Shown: positions 9,141 through 14,540 of the stretch, piece by piece | How positions within the stretch are numbered: position 1 is the stretch's first letter | How the letters are laid out: every line of letters starts with the position of its first letter | Notes under the pieces: generated by a model | Databases searched by the model: none | Told to the model about the DNA's origin: nothing | What the model saw: the letters and a program-made list of their open reading frames with translations, nothing else | Translations under genes and position numbers: made by a program | From: a virus | Reading direction: 5' to 3' (one strand) | Virus record (IMG/VR): IMGVR_UViG_3300030106_002566 | Coordinates: 1 to 31,443 of that record | Length of the DNA stretch: 31,443 bases

Positions 9141-10308
9141 ACTCTGCCCTCTTGCCTGTGAAATCTTCCCATCGTTTGATGGCTATATCTACATACTCCG
9201 GGTTTAACTCTATTGCATGACATACTCTACCAGCCATCTCAGCCGCTATAATAGTCGTGCCACTGCCGCTGAAAGGCTCATATACGGCCTGTCCTGCGCT
9301 TGAATTGTTTTCAATTGGCCTTTTCATACATTCAACTGGTTTTTGCGTAGAGTGACCAAGTCCTTTTCCCTCACGTGCTTTAATTTGCCAGATCGTTGAT
9401 TCTGATCTACTACCTGACCAGTTTGATTTGTTTCTTACCGCATACCAGCAAGGCTCATGTTGCCAGTGATAATCACCTCGACTCAAAGCAAATCGATCTT
9501 TTGACCAAATTATTTGTGATCTAATTTCAAAACCGCAGGCGGTTAAACTTTCCTCAACCTTAGCTCCCATAATAGCTGAATGCCAAACGTAGGCCACGTT
9601 ACCTTCAAATAAAGACCAAGCGTCTCTCCAATCAGCTTTGTCATCATTTTTTACTTCCCCCATCTTTAATTGGTTTTTATTTATACCTGCTTTTTGTCTC
9701 CAACTAGCATCGTACTCAACTCCATAAGGTGGATCGGTAACCATCAAATTAGGTTTTACGCCTTCTAAACAGGACTCTACTACCGATGGGTCTGTGCTGT
9801 CGCCACACACTAAAGTATGCTTTCCTAAACGCCAAACGTCTCCAAGTTTAGATGTAGGCTCTACCTTTTCAGGGATTGTATCTGGATCGGTTAGTCCCTC
9901 AGTTCGGTCGAGAAGATTGCCTAGCTCGGAATCATCAAAACCAGTTAGACCTAAATCAAAGTTTAATTCTTGCAAGCTCTCTAGTTCTAACTTTAAGGTT
10001 TGCATATCCCAACCAGCATTTAGAGCAATTTTGTTATCAGCTAAAATATAGGCTTTCTTTTGCGCTTTTGTTAGGCCAGCTAAAGTAATAGTAGGCACTA
10101 GACTCATGCCTAGTAGCTTTGCCGCTTGTAATCTACCATGACCAGCAATGATGCCTTTCTGCTCGTCAATTAGTATTGGATTAGTAAAACCGTATTCAAT
10201 GATACTTGCCGCTATTTGACTAACTTGGTCATCAGAATGAGTCCTAGCATTCCCAACGTAAGGAATTAGCTCTTCGACCTTTATTTCTTTTATAGCGTCT
10301 ATTTTCAT
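9100..10308 (-). CDS. ParB-like domain fused to beta-class DNA methyltransferase
   Basis: A 402-residue fusion. Residues ~10-100 form a ParB/Srx-type N-terminal domain: LIPYVGNARTHSDDQVSQIA, then IIAGHGRLQAAKLLG at about 53-67, where the ParB GERR box is replaced by GHGR. Residues ~160-390 are an amino-methyltransferase with DPPYG (192-196) before FSGSGTT (346-352), the beta-class order. DPPY predicts N6-adenine methylation. No partner nuclease is seen nearby, so it is an orphan enzyme that could protect or mark phage DNA. Fusions of this type are common in phages. The ATG at 10308 has no clear ribosome site; the 47 bases upstream are AT-rich. Confidence 0.88.
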   Translation of the reverse strand: MKIDAIKEIKVEELIPYVGNARTHSDDQVSQIAASIIEYGFTNPILIDEQKGIIAGHGRLQAAKLLGMSLVPTITLAGLTKAQKKAYILADNKIALNAGWDMQTLKLELESLQELNFDLGLTGFDDSELGNLLDRTEGLTDPDTIPEKVEPTSKLGDVWRLGKHTLVCGDSTDPSVVESCLEGVKPNLMVTDPPYGVEYDASWRQKAGINKNQLKMGEVKNDDKADWRDAWSLFEGNVAYVWHSAIMGAKVEESLTACGFEIRSQIIWSKDRFALSRGDYHWQHEPCWYAVRNKSNWSGSRSESTIWQIKAREGKGLGHSTQKPVECMKRPIENNSSAGQAVYEPFSGSGTTIIAAEMAGRVCHAIELNPEYVDIAIKRWEDFTGKRAEYAKQQISTDRRTA

Positions 10309-10355
10309 ATGTTTTTAGCGTTCTATATAGATAAAATGACTATCAAATTAGATTT

Positions 10356-10631
10356 TTATGCTTTTTTTGTTCTAGCGTAGACATCTTTATCAGCTTTTCT
10401 CGCACCACCTTTTCCTGTCATAAAACTATTGACTCGACCCATAGCCCATTGCGCCATCGGAACGTCTCTTGAACCACTACCGAGATATGCACCCTGACCT
10501 CTACGATAAACTTCAGCTAGTTGACCGTAGGTAAAGCGACTATTATCTGCCTTTTTTTTGAGTGCGGCTTTTGTTTTTGCGCTTAGGGGTTTGCGACTTC
10601 GTTTTGGTTTTGGTTTTGCTTTGGTTGGCAC
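10356..10631 (-). CDS. Small basic protein with GAYLGSGSR / WAMGRVNSF module
   Basis: A 91-residue protein. A lysine-rich N-terminus (first ~28 residues) leads into RFTYGQLAEVYRRGQGAYLGSGSR and then AQWAMGRVNSFMTGKGG, ending in ARKADKDVYARTKK. From memory this module (an RRG-GAY-SSGSR-P box, then W-A-ARVNSF) occurs in many phages. It also forms the C-terminal half of a giant-virus family of unknown function (a DUF5824-like family, name uncertain). The start is GTG at 10631 with GAGGTGAG upstream. It overlaps the preceding gene by 89 bases in a different frame; see the A8 tract finding. Its biochemical role is unknown. Confidence 0.7.
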   Translation of the reverse strand: MPTKAKPKPKRSRKPLSAKTKAALKKKADNSRFTYGQLAEVYRRGQGAYLGSGSRDVPMAQWAMGRVNSFMTGKGGARKADKDVYARTKKA

Positions 10632-10791
10632 GACTTCTACTCACCTCTTTAATATTAATATATTCACCACGTTTATATTTCTCAGCGGTTTCTCTGATTT
10701 CTTTTTCTTTAGCCGCAGGATTTTTAGACCCAGCTAAATATTTTTTTGGCGTGCCTTTTTTAGTCTTAGCAACTCTTCTAAATTTTCTCAT
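10543..10791 (-). CDS. Small basic protein with PKKYLAG module
   Basis: An 82-residue, extremely basic protein. It begins MRKFRRVAKTKKGTPKKYLAG, continues with KEKEIRETAEKYKRGEYINIKEVSRSRANQ and ends in a Lys/Thr/Ser-rich tail with almost no hydrophobic residues. The PKKY-AG...EI..T...YK-G-Y segment resembles, from memory, the N-terminal half of the giant-virus family whose C-terminal half is the next gene. Its ATG overlaps the stop of the 41-residue gene (ATGA), so it is translationally coupled. It stops right after a C-A8-GG tract. A nucleic-acid-binding role is suggested only by charge. Confidence 0.65.
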   Translation of the reverse strand: MRKFRRVAKTKKGTPKKYLAGSKNPAAKEKEIRETAEKYKRGEYINIKEVSRSRANQSKTKTKTKSQTPKRKNKSRTQKKGR

Positions 10792-10913
10792 CTTTTACGC
10801 CGTCGTTTATTTGCTTCGATAGCTCGCCCTTGCCTCTCAGCCTTCTTTTTAGAACGGTAAACTTTACCTGTTGTACCGTACTTATAACCGCCTTTAACTT
10901 TTCTTACTGGCAT
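10788..10913 (-). CDS. 41-residue basic phage protein (MPVRKVKGGYKYG type)
   Basis: A short frame reading MPVRKVKGGYKYGTTGKVY and then SKKKAERQGRAIEANKRRR. The pattern V-GGYK-G--GKVY---K-AERQGRAI-A is one I recall from many short phage proteins and from the ends of larger head-region proteins. Its consistency shows this is a real gene despite its size. AAGG lies about ten bases before the ATG at 10913. It overlaps the 55-residue gene upstream by 20 bases and the next gene by ATGA. Function is unknown; it is very basic. Confidence 0.65.
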   Translation of the reverse strand: MPVRKVKGGYKYGTTGKVYRSKKKAERQGRAIEANKRRRKR

Positions 10914-11061
10914 TTTTATGAACCTTTTGCACTTCAAAGGAAACTTTCTTACTTGCTCCGGCGTGTTTGACGAAACCGCCAGCAGGGTCTTTCATTAGTT
11001 TAAAGCCTTTGCCATGTTTCATCCAATGAAACCCGGCAGGAGCTGGAACTTCTTTTTTCAT
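10894..11061 (-). CDS. 55-residue small phage protein
   Basis: The frame begins MKKEVPAPAGFHWMKHGKGF, continues with LMKDPAGGFVKHAGASKK and ends in a basic tail. The P-G-H-WM--GKGF-LM motif is familiar from small proteins of marine phages, but I know no function. The ATG at 11061 has only a weak AGGG upstream and starts one base after the stop of the 36-residue gene, so coupling is likely. It is part of the run of tiny basic proteins between lysis and packaging genes. Confidence 0.55.
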   Translation of the reverse strand: MKKEVPAPAGFHWMKHGKGFKLMKDPAGGFVKHAGASKKVSFEVQKVHKNASKKS

Positions 11062-11062
11062 T

Positions 11063-11173
11063 TTATTTTTTAACCCTGCGACGAGGAGTCATTTTTTTAG
11101 GTTTCTTTTTTCCATTGGTCTTTTTAGCTTTCCTACCACCATAGGATTTCATCCCTTTCGATCCATGTTTCAT
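11063..11173 (-). CDS. 36-residue Lys/Arg-rich peptide
   Basis: The frame reads MKHGSKGMKSYGGRKAKK, followed by a run of lysines and arginines to the end. About half the residues are Lys or Arg. Despite its size it has the best ribosome site of the cluster: AAGGAGG seven bases before the ATG at 11173. The start resembles the M-HG-KK--SK pattern of the 56-residue peptide at 30353-30523. A DNA- or RNA-binding or charge-neutralising role is inferred only from composition. Confidence 0.55.
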   Translation of the reverse strand: MKHGSKGMKSYGGRKAKKTNGKKKPKKMTPRRRVKK

Positions 11174-11185
11174 AGTTTATCCTCC

Positions 11186-11434
11186 TTACCAGTTCTTACA
11201 GCTCCAATAGCGAGCCGTCAATTTTGATGGGGGAGAGGTGTCACAACGATGCCTCGCCCTAAATGATTTGCGTCTTGCAGGCTGATTCTTTTTAATTTTC
11301 ATGTTAGGATCGCCAAATCTAATTAATTTAACCTCATCGCCTTGTTTGGCTAATACGGCAAATTTTTTATTTTTACCCGGAGTTCTTTTGGGTTTGTTGT
11401 ATTTACTAAACCTTTCGCCTCTATATTCGATCAT
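11186..11434 (-). CDS. Conserved 82-residue protein with FGDP / RRKSFRARH / ARYWSC motif
   Basis: The protein begins MIEYRGERFSKYNKPKRTPG. It contains KLIRFGDPNMKI, then ARRKSFRARHRCD and TARYWSCKNW at the C-terminus. The two cysteines in RARHRCD...YWSC and the FGD-RR-F-RH-(A)-YW pattern mark a family widespread in phages, with distant counterparts in giant viruses (from memory, DUF5754-like; name uncertain). Its function is unknown. The Cys/His spacing could bind metal. The start ATG at 11434 overlaps the holin stop (ATGA), so it is expressed with the lysis genes. Confidence 0.75.
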   Translation of the reverse strand: MIEYRGERFSKYNKPKRTPGKNKKFAVLAKQGDEVKLIRFGDPNMKIKKNQPARRKSFRARHRCDTSPPSKLTARYWSCKNW

Positions 11435-11829
11435 TTGCGTAAATTATCTCTTGCAACGCCTTTGGACTTCTCAAAAGACCTGAGGCCACCTAAACCAAGC
11501 AATGATAGCGTTAAAGTCATCAATTCGCCTGTATTAAGGTCTGGAAGGCTAACTTCGGGATACCAAATAGCGGTCATCCATTCTGCTAAGGGCATGATAA
11601 AAAACGACATAAACAGGCCTAGCGCACAAATCCACATTATTGCAGGCCTTGCGCCAGAAACAAATAAACTTGGATGCTTTACTTGTTCTTTGTTGACCTC
11701 GATCTGGGCAAGATTTGCGTCGTGAAGCTCTCTTTTTAATTCATGCTCTAATTTAAGTTTTAGGTCTTTATCAACCACAAATTTGTCCAAGACCTTTCCA
11801 GCAACATTTACTACTGCATCTCCAAGCAT
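11431..11829 (-). CDS. Holin, three-helix phage/GTA type
   Basis: A 132-residue membrane protein. An N-terminal amphipathic region (DAVVNVAGKVLDKFVVDKDLK and a charged helix) is followed by HPSLFVSGARPAIMWICALG near residue 52-71, a hydrophobic segment to about 85, and a second one LMTLTLSLLGLGGLRSFEK at about 103-121. HP-F-SGARPA-MW and G-RS-EK-KG are hallmarks of the GTA/phage 3TM holin family, which opens the inner membrane at the end of infection. It sits directly after the endolysin and before the basic-protein cluster. The ATG at 11829 follows the endolysin stop by one base. Confidence 0.85.
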   Translation of the reverse strand: MLGDAVVNVAGKVLDKFVVDKDLKLKLEHELKRELHDANLAQIEVNKEQVKHPSLFVSGARPAIMWICALGLFMSFFIMPLAEWMTAIWYPEVSLPDLNTGELMTLTLSLLGLGGLRSFEKSKGVARDNLRK

Positions 11830-11830
11830 T

Positions 11831-12208
11831 TTAATAACTCCAAACGGTCGGCCGAATGCCCTTGTCTAACTTTGTTAAATCGTCAAGATGAATGAATCTT
11901 GCCGATCCGGATTGATTGACTCCTATACCTGTAAATTTCTTAAGAAAAGCAAACTGTAATAATAAATATGCATCTTTACGGTTAACGCCAATATCGACCG
12001 CTCTTCCAGTTGTATGTGAACCATTTCTTCCTGAAAGGGAAACTTTTTCATTATGGTCGGGACATCTATATCCGCTAGTGATTATTAGCGGCATATCCAT
12101 TGATTCTCTTAAATCATCTAACTTTGCTAAAAAATCCTCTTCGATCAAGCATTTATCACAGCCGCATTTGCATTTCAGCTCATTGTAAGAAAAGTATTTT
12201 GATTTCAT
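11831..12208 (-). CDS. Endolysin, peptidase M15A family
   Basis: A 125-residue zinc peptidase that cuts peptidoglycan cross-links. It shows ITSGYRCPDHN (43-53), SHTTGRAVDIG (64-74; ligands His65 and Asp72) and FIHLDD (105-110; third ligand His107). Two N-terminal CxC pairs (KCKCGCDKC) occur, as in many phage members. There is no signal peptide, so it relies on the adjacent holin. I use the ATG at 12208. The frame can be extended to a TTG at 12265, but the added residues are not family-like. It is the first gene of the late unit. Confidence 0.9.
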   Translation of the reverse strand: MKSKYFSYNELKCKCGCDKCLIEEDFLAKLDDLRESMDMPLIITSGYRCPDHNEKVSLSGRNGSHTTGRAVDIGVNRKDAYLLLQFAFLKKFTGIGVNQSGSARFIHLDDLTKLDKGIRPTVWSY

Positions 12209-12332
12209 AATGGTATTGGAGAGTAGTCTAATATTTTTTGGAAGAAGAGAAAAAATAAAAAACAACTCTCCATAAAGGGCATTTATCCTAAATTACTACA
12301 AGTATGCATGTTTTTTGCAAAAAATACAATTT
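12209..12332. promoter_or_regulatory. AT-rich leader between Q-like gene and lysis genes
   Basis: 124 bases (more if the Q-like gene ends a little earlier) without a gene. They contain a 14-bp perfect palindrome TTTTTTGCAAAAAA (12311-12324), with ATGCAT just before it and TTATTTAAATAA just after (12333-12344). By analogy with lambda-type phages, the interval downstream of Q and upstream of lysis genes is where the late promoter and Q-utilisation site lie. That role is inference. Confidence 0.5.
12292..12320 (-). promoter_or_regulatory. Candidate late promoter
   Basis: Read leftward, TTGCAA (12320-12315) and AGTAAT (12297-12292) are separated by 17 bases, with TG one base before the -10 box (an extended -10). 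Each box matches the sigma-70 consensus at four of six positions. It would start transcription about 75 bases before the endolysin ATG. It is weak by consensus, as expected for an activator- or antiterminator-served promoter, so the call is tentative. Confidence 0.3.
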
Positions 12333-12713
12333 TTATTTAAATAATTTTTTTTGTATATGTTCCTCAAATTTTTTCTTTCGATCATAAACTGTTCGGCCGC
12401 TAATAGAAAAATAATCTTTTGTACTTTCAAGTCCCTCTAAATAAAAGGCTCTAGTAGTACTTACAATTTCACCCCACCTTTTTGTTCCAAGCAATTCATT
12501 AAAGACTTTTTCTAGACGCTCAAAACGGCGTGGAGGAATGATACCAGAAGGTATTCTTGATCCGAAAGTATCCTCACCGGGAGCGTTGGCCAATCTCCAT
12601 ACAGTTGTTGAGCTAGGATAACCATTTGCTGACTTTCTCCAGCTTGCCCAGTCTTTCAACAACTCACGAGAGTCAGTCGTATCCAAGAAACTCAATCCTT
12701 CCTTCAACTCCAC
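12333..12713 (-). CDS. Probable Q-like late antiterminator
   Basis: About 127 residues from a GTG at 12713. The frame is open to an ATG at 12809, but that would overlap the preceding gene by 137 bases. A TTG at 12686 with AAGGAAGGA upstream is a strong alternative start. The core has LKDWASWRKSANGYPSSTTV, a helical RRFERLEKVFNELL segment and a C-terminal helix-turn-helix (YLEGLESTKDYFSISGRTVYDRKKK). W-x-x-W near the start plus a terminal sigma-4-like HTH is the pattern of phage antitermination protein Q. Its place last in the early leftward set, immediately before the lysis genes, fits. It would bind near the late promoter and load on RNA polymerase. Confidence 0.5.
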   Translation of the reverse strand: MELKEGLSFLDTTDSRELLKDWASWRKSANGYPSSTTVWRLANAPGEDTFGSRIPSGIIPPRRFERLEKVFNELLGTKRWGEIVSTTRAFYLEGLESTKDYFSISGRTVYDRKKKFEEHIQKKLFK

Positions 12714-13113
12714 ACTTTCGTACTTCTCGCATTTTGTTGTATTCCTTACGATAGTGAGCTGGGATTTCTTTTTTTCGCTCGGTAGGCGAATATTTAATCG
12801 ACAAGTCATGAAACCTCTCCCTTAATAATTCATGTTTTAATTCTCCAAGTTTTTCAAGCACAAACCTTTGAAACTCTATTGGATTCTCAGTAAAATACTT
12901 ATGCCATCTATGAGACAAGCAAAAAGCATTAAAAGGATGCCACCGAACATTTCGCGACCTGCGACCATAAACGTGAGCGCACTCAAGTACTCTTGATACA
13001 CCATTTACTTGTCCCTCCGGATCAATAAGTCCAGATTTTTCGCAAGTCCAATTAGCTCTTTCTCGAACGCAGGCGCTAAACCATTTATCAGCCGCGTCTC
13101 GTTTAATGGCCAT
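12673..13113 (-). CDS. HNH-like protein of the phage NinG type
   Basis: A 146-residue protein with DKWFSACVRERANWTCEKSG near the start, LECAHVYGRRSRNVRWHP in the middle and FCLSHRWHKYFTENPIEFQRF after that. Cys and CAH/H...H positions form a zinc-supported HNH-like fold like that of lambda NinG/Rap-type recombination proteins and related phage proteins. The lambda counterpart resolves branched DNA. It lies between the replication initiator block and the Q-like gene, as ninG does in lambda. The ATG at 13113 overlaps the preceding stop (TGATG) and has AAGGAAG upstream. Confidence 0.6.
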   Translation of the reverse strand: MAIKRDAADKWFSACVRERANWTCEKSGLIDPEGQVNGVSRVLECAHVYGRRSRNVRWHPFNAFCLSHRWHKYFTENPIEFQRFVLEKLGELKHELLRERFHDLSIKYSPTERKKEIPAHYRKEYNKMREVRKCGVEGRIEFLGYD

Positions 13114-13430
13114 CAGATCTTCCTTTCGTTAGCGCAGGTAGTCCTCCACGCATCAAAAATCATATCATCTGCCCTCCTGTCATAAAATGCTAAAGTCTCT
13201 TCAAAAACAGCATCTCCCAAATCCTCAACAGCTTTAAGATACTCCGGCGTTTGATGTGCAATAGCTTCTCTTTCCAGCGCTGTTCCTTCTCGCGGCAAGC
13301 CTTTATACCTTGCAATTTTAAGATATTCCTTTGCCGTCGTAACTTTGCTTTTAGCTTGAGCGTAACGTAAATTGACATCTTTACACCTCTCGATTACTTT
13401 TTCCACATCATTATCATCCGGTAATGGCAT
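13113..13430 (-). CDS. Hypothetical protein, 105 residues
   Basis: A mostly helical, charged protein beginning MPLPDDNDVEKVIERCKDVN and ending DDMIFDAWRTTCANERKI. No domain is recognised. It has a GGAG ribosome site, starts one base after the zinc-ribbon gene and ends in a TGATG overlap with the NinG-like gene, so it is an integral member of the early leftward operon. A replication or recombination accessory role would be a guess from position only. Confidence 0.6.
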   Translation of the reverse strand: MPLPDDNDVEKVIERCKDVNLRYAQAKSKVTTAKEYLKIARYKGLPREGTALEREAIAHQTPEYLKAVEDLGDAVFEETLAFYDRRADDMIFDAWRTTCANERKI

Positions 13431-13431
13431 T

Positions 13432-13794
13432 TTAAACTCCTATTTTATGCTTTGACAATAAGAACTTTCCAGCGCGTTTTTTTAGATCGGGAGATGTATC
13501 CTCCGAAAGCATAACTCTATATGCCTTACCAATATCATCAGATCTCTCTGCGTTAGACCTTGATATTTGATTTATTTTTACATCAATCCAATCCCACTCC
13601 GATTCATCTTTGTTACGGCAATCATCACAAATCATGCCTCCGGTTTTGCTACCTCCTAACCTCGTAAGCCTTCCGCAAACCTTACATTTAGTCGGTTCTT
13701 TTACTTTTTCATCACTTTTAATTAATGGCTCCCAAAGACAAATCTTGCACTGATTTGGATTTGACATTTGATTTCCACAGTCAGGGCATTTCAT
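13432..13794 (-). CDS. Zinc-ribbon protein, 120 residues
   Basis: The chosen ATG at 13794 has a strong GGAGGAA site and overlaps the initiator gene by 14 bases. The frame extends 31 residues further upstream, but that part is antisense-like shadow of the initiator gene. Visible motifs: MKCPDCGNQM with a later CKIC (first CxxC pair set), then CKVCGRLTRLG and MICDDCRN (second set), giving two four-Cys ribbons in the first ~70 residues. A helical C-terminal part ends SPDLKKRAGKFLLSKHKIG. Likely binds DNA or RNA or bridges proteins in the replication operon. The exact role is unknown. Confidence 0.65.
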   Translation of the reverse strand: MKCPDCGNQMSNPNQCKICLWEPLIKSDEKVKEPTKCKVCGRLTRLGGSKTGGMICDDCRNKDESEWDWIDVKINQISRSNAERSDDIGKAYRVMLSEDTSPDLKKRAGKFLLSKHKIGV

Positions 13795-14413
13795 CTTTCT
13801 CTTCCTCCGTAGGTATTTCTGCGTAGTAGGACTCGAACTTAGACTTTCTGAATAAAGTTTCAGGCCGCAAATACATTCTCCATTCACCTTCTTTAAAACT
13901 GCTTCTTGCCTTACGTTTAATTACATTTGCAATGTCTTCTACCGTAAAACCATCTTTCAACAAAGCGATCACCGGTTTAAAGTTAGTATCAACCATTCGG
14001 AAGTTTTTGCCAGAAACCTCGTTTAAAATTTTTATAACTTCAATAGCTTGATCCTTATAAATAGACATCATGGTTTCTTGATGGTTATTAATGATGGTTA
14101 TGGGTGCATCTATTGCAGGGGTGTCAGTACCTTTATTTGCAGGGGTGGGTGCATTATTTGCACCTGATAAAACTTTATAATAGCTTGCTCTTCCCTTCCT
14201 ATAAACAACTTGAATTAGACCTAAACGTTCTAGTCTTCTTAATGCATATTGGACAGTTCTTTCACTATATCCCGTTCTCTCTACAATTGTTTCAACTCGT
14301 GGCCAGCACCAACCGTCATCATTAGCTTGGTCAGCCAAACTCACAAACACAAACTTAGTCGATTTTATAACTTTCTTGCTTTTCCAAGCAATGTTTAAAA
14401 ATGGTATTGCCAC
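13781..14413 (-). CDS. Replication initiator, O/DnaD-like (winged helix + Phg_2220_C-type domain)
   Basis: A 210-residue protein. Residues ~20-80 are a winged helix (SLADQANDDGWCWPRVETIV, then GYSERTVQYALRRLERLGLI). A low-complexity linker (~83-115) follows. Residues ~122-195 match the conserved phage C-terminal domain (IKILNEVSGKNFRM, then TVEDIANVIKRKARS and YLRPETLFRKSKFESYY). This architecture is that of phage origin-binding initiators which recruit host helicase. The linker DNA carries iteron-like repeats. The start is GTG at 14413 with GGGAG upstream. A parS-like site abuts the ribosome site. It is the first gene of the leftward transcript. Confidence 0.8.
   Translation of the reverse strand: MAIPFLNIAWKSKKVIKSTKFVFVSLADQANDDGWCWPRVETIVERTGYSERTVQYALRRLERLGLIQVVYRKGRASYYKVLSGANNAPTPANKGTDTPAIDAPITIINNHQETMMSIYKDQAIEVIKILNEVSGKNFRMVDTNFKPVIALLKDGFTVEDIANVIKRKARSSFKEGEWRMYLRPETLFRKSKFESYYAEIPTEEEKDEMP
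14065..14166. other. Candidate replication origin: iteron-like repeats inside the initiator gene
   Basis: TTGCAGGGGTG occurs at 14113-14123 and 14137-14147 (24-bp step). TGGGTGCAT is at 14101-14109 and 14146-14154. GGTGCA-ttatt-TGCACC is a perfect inverted repeat at 14148-14164. Next to it ATGGTT recurs at 14070, 14081 and 14094, with a 9-bp repeat GATGGTTAT at 14080 and 14093. All lie in the linker-coding part of the initiator gene, as lambda ori lies in gene O. The origin role is inference. Confidence 0.5.
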
Positions 14414-14427
14414 CGCTATCTTCTCCC

Positions 14428-14443
14428 TTTTTCACGTGAAACA
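14428..14443. promoter_or_regulatory. parS: parS-like ParB-binding site
   Basis: The 16 bases TTTTTCACGTGAAACA match the near-universal bacterial parS site TGTTTCACGTGAAACA at 15 of 16 positions. The inner 12 bases form a perfect palindrome. The site sits directly upstream of the GGGAG ribosome site of the replication initiator, 15 bases from its GTG. No second copy was seen in the window. Binding by host ParB is inferred. Confidence 0.65.
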
Positions 14444-14484
14444 AGCCCTAAAATTAGCAATATTTAAAAATATATCTTAATTTA

Positions 14485-14514
14485 TTGTACTTTAAATCAT
14501 TTCTGAGCTATTAT
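14485..14514 (+). promoter_or_regulatory. Candidate rightward early promoter
   Basis: TTGTAC (14485-14490) and TATTAT (14509-14514) with 18 bases between. The -10 box matches at five of six positions and the -35 box at three. Transcription would start near 14521, just ahead of the AAAGGAGAG ribosome site of the first rightward gene. Confidence 0.4.
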
Positions 14515-14540
14515 CAAGGGACTTAAAAAAGGAGAGATGA

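Larger units (their letters stand above)
14414..14540. promoter_or_regulatory. Divergent control region
   Basis: The only place on the circular map where leftward and rightward genes diverge. 127 bases, very AT-rich in the middle, holding the parS-like palindrome on the left and a candidate rightward promoter on the right. Several TATATT/GCTAAT-like sequences could serve leftward transcription, but no pair is convincing. No repressor gene is recognised nearby. Confidence 0.6.

Noticed and set aside
9372-9377. Another CACGTG hexamer in the methyltransferase fusion gene
   Set aside because: The flanks do not match parS; a six-base match is expected by chance.
12209-12265. N-terminal extension of the endolysin from a TTG at 12265
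   Set aside because: Added residues are hydrophobic and Asn-rich but not a convincing signal peptide. The M15A family start matches the ATG at 12208.
12228-12274. A possible early terminator in the late leader (GAGAG ... U-rich ... CUCUC)
   Set aside because: The arms are only four to five bases and the U-rich part is in the loop rather than after the stem.
13795-13887. 31-residue upstream extension of the zinc-ribbon gene
   Set aside because: It lies wholly within the initiator gene, while the ATG at 13794 has a strong GGAGGAA site and begins the CPDC motif.
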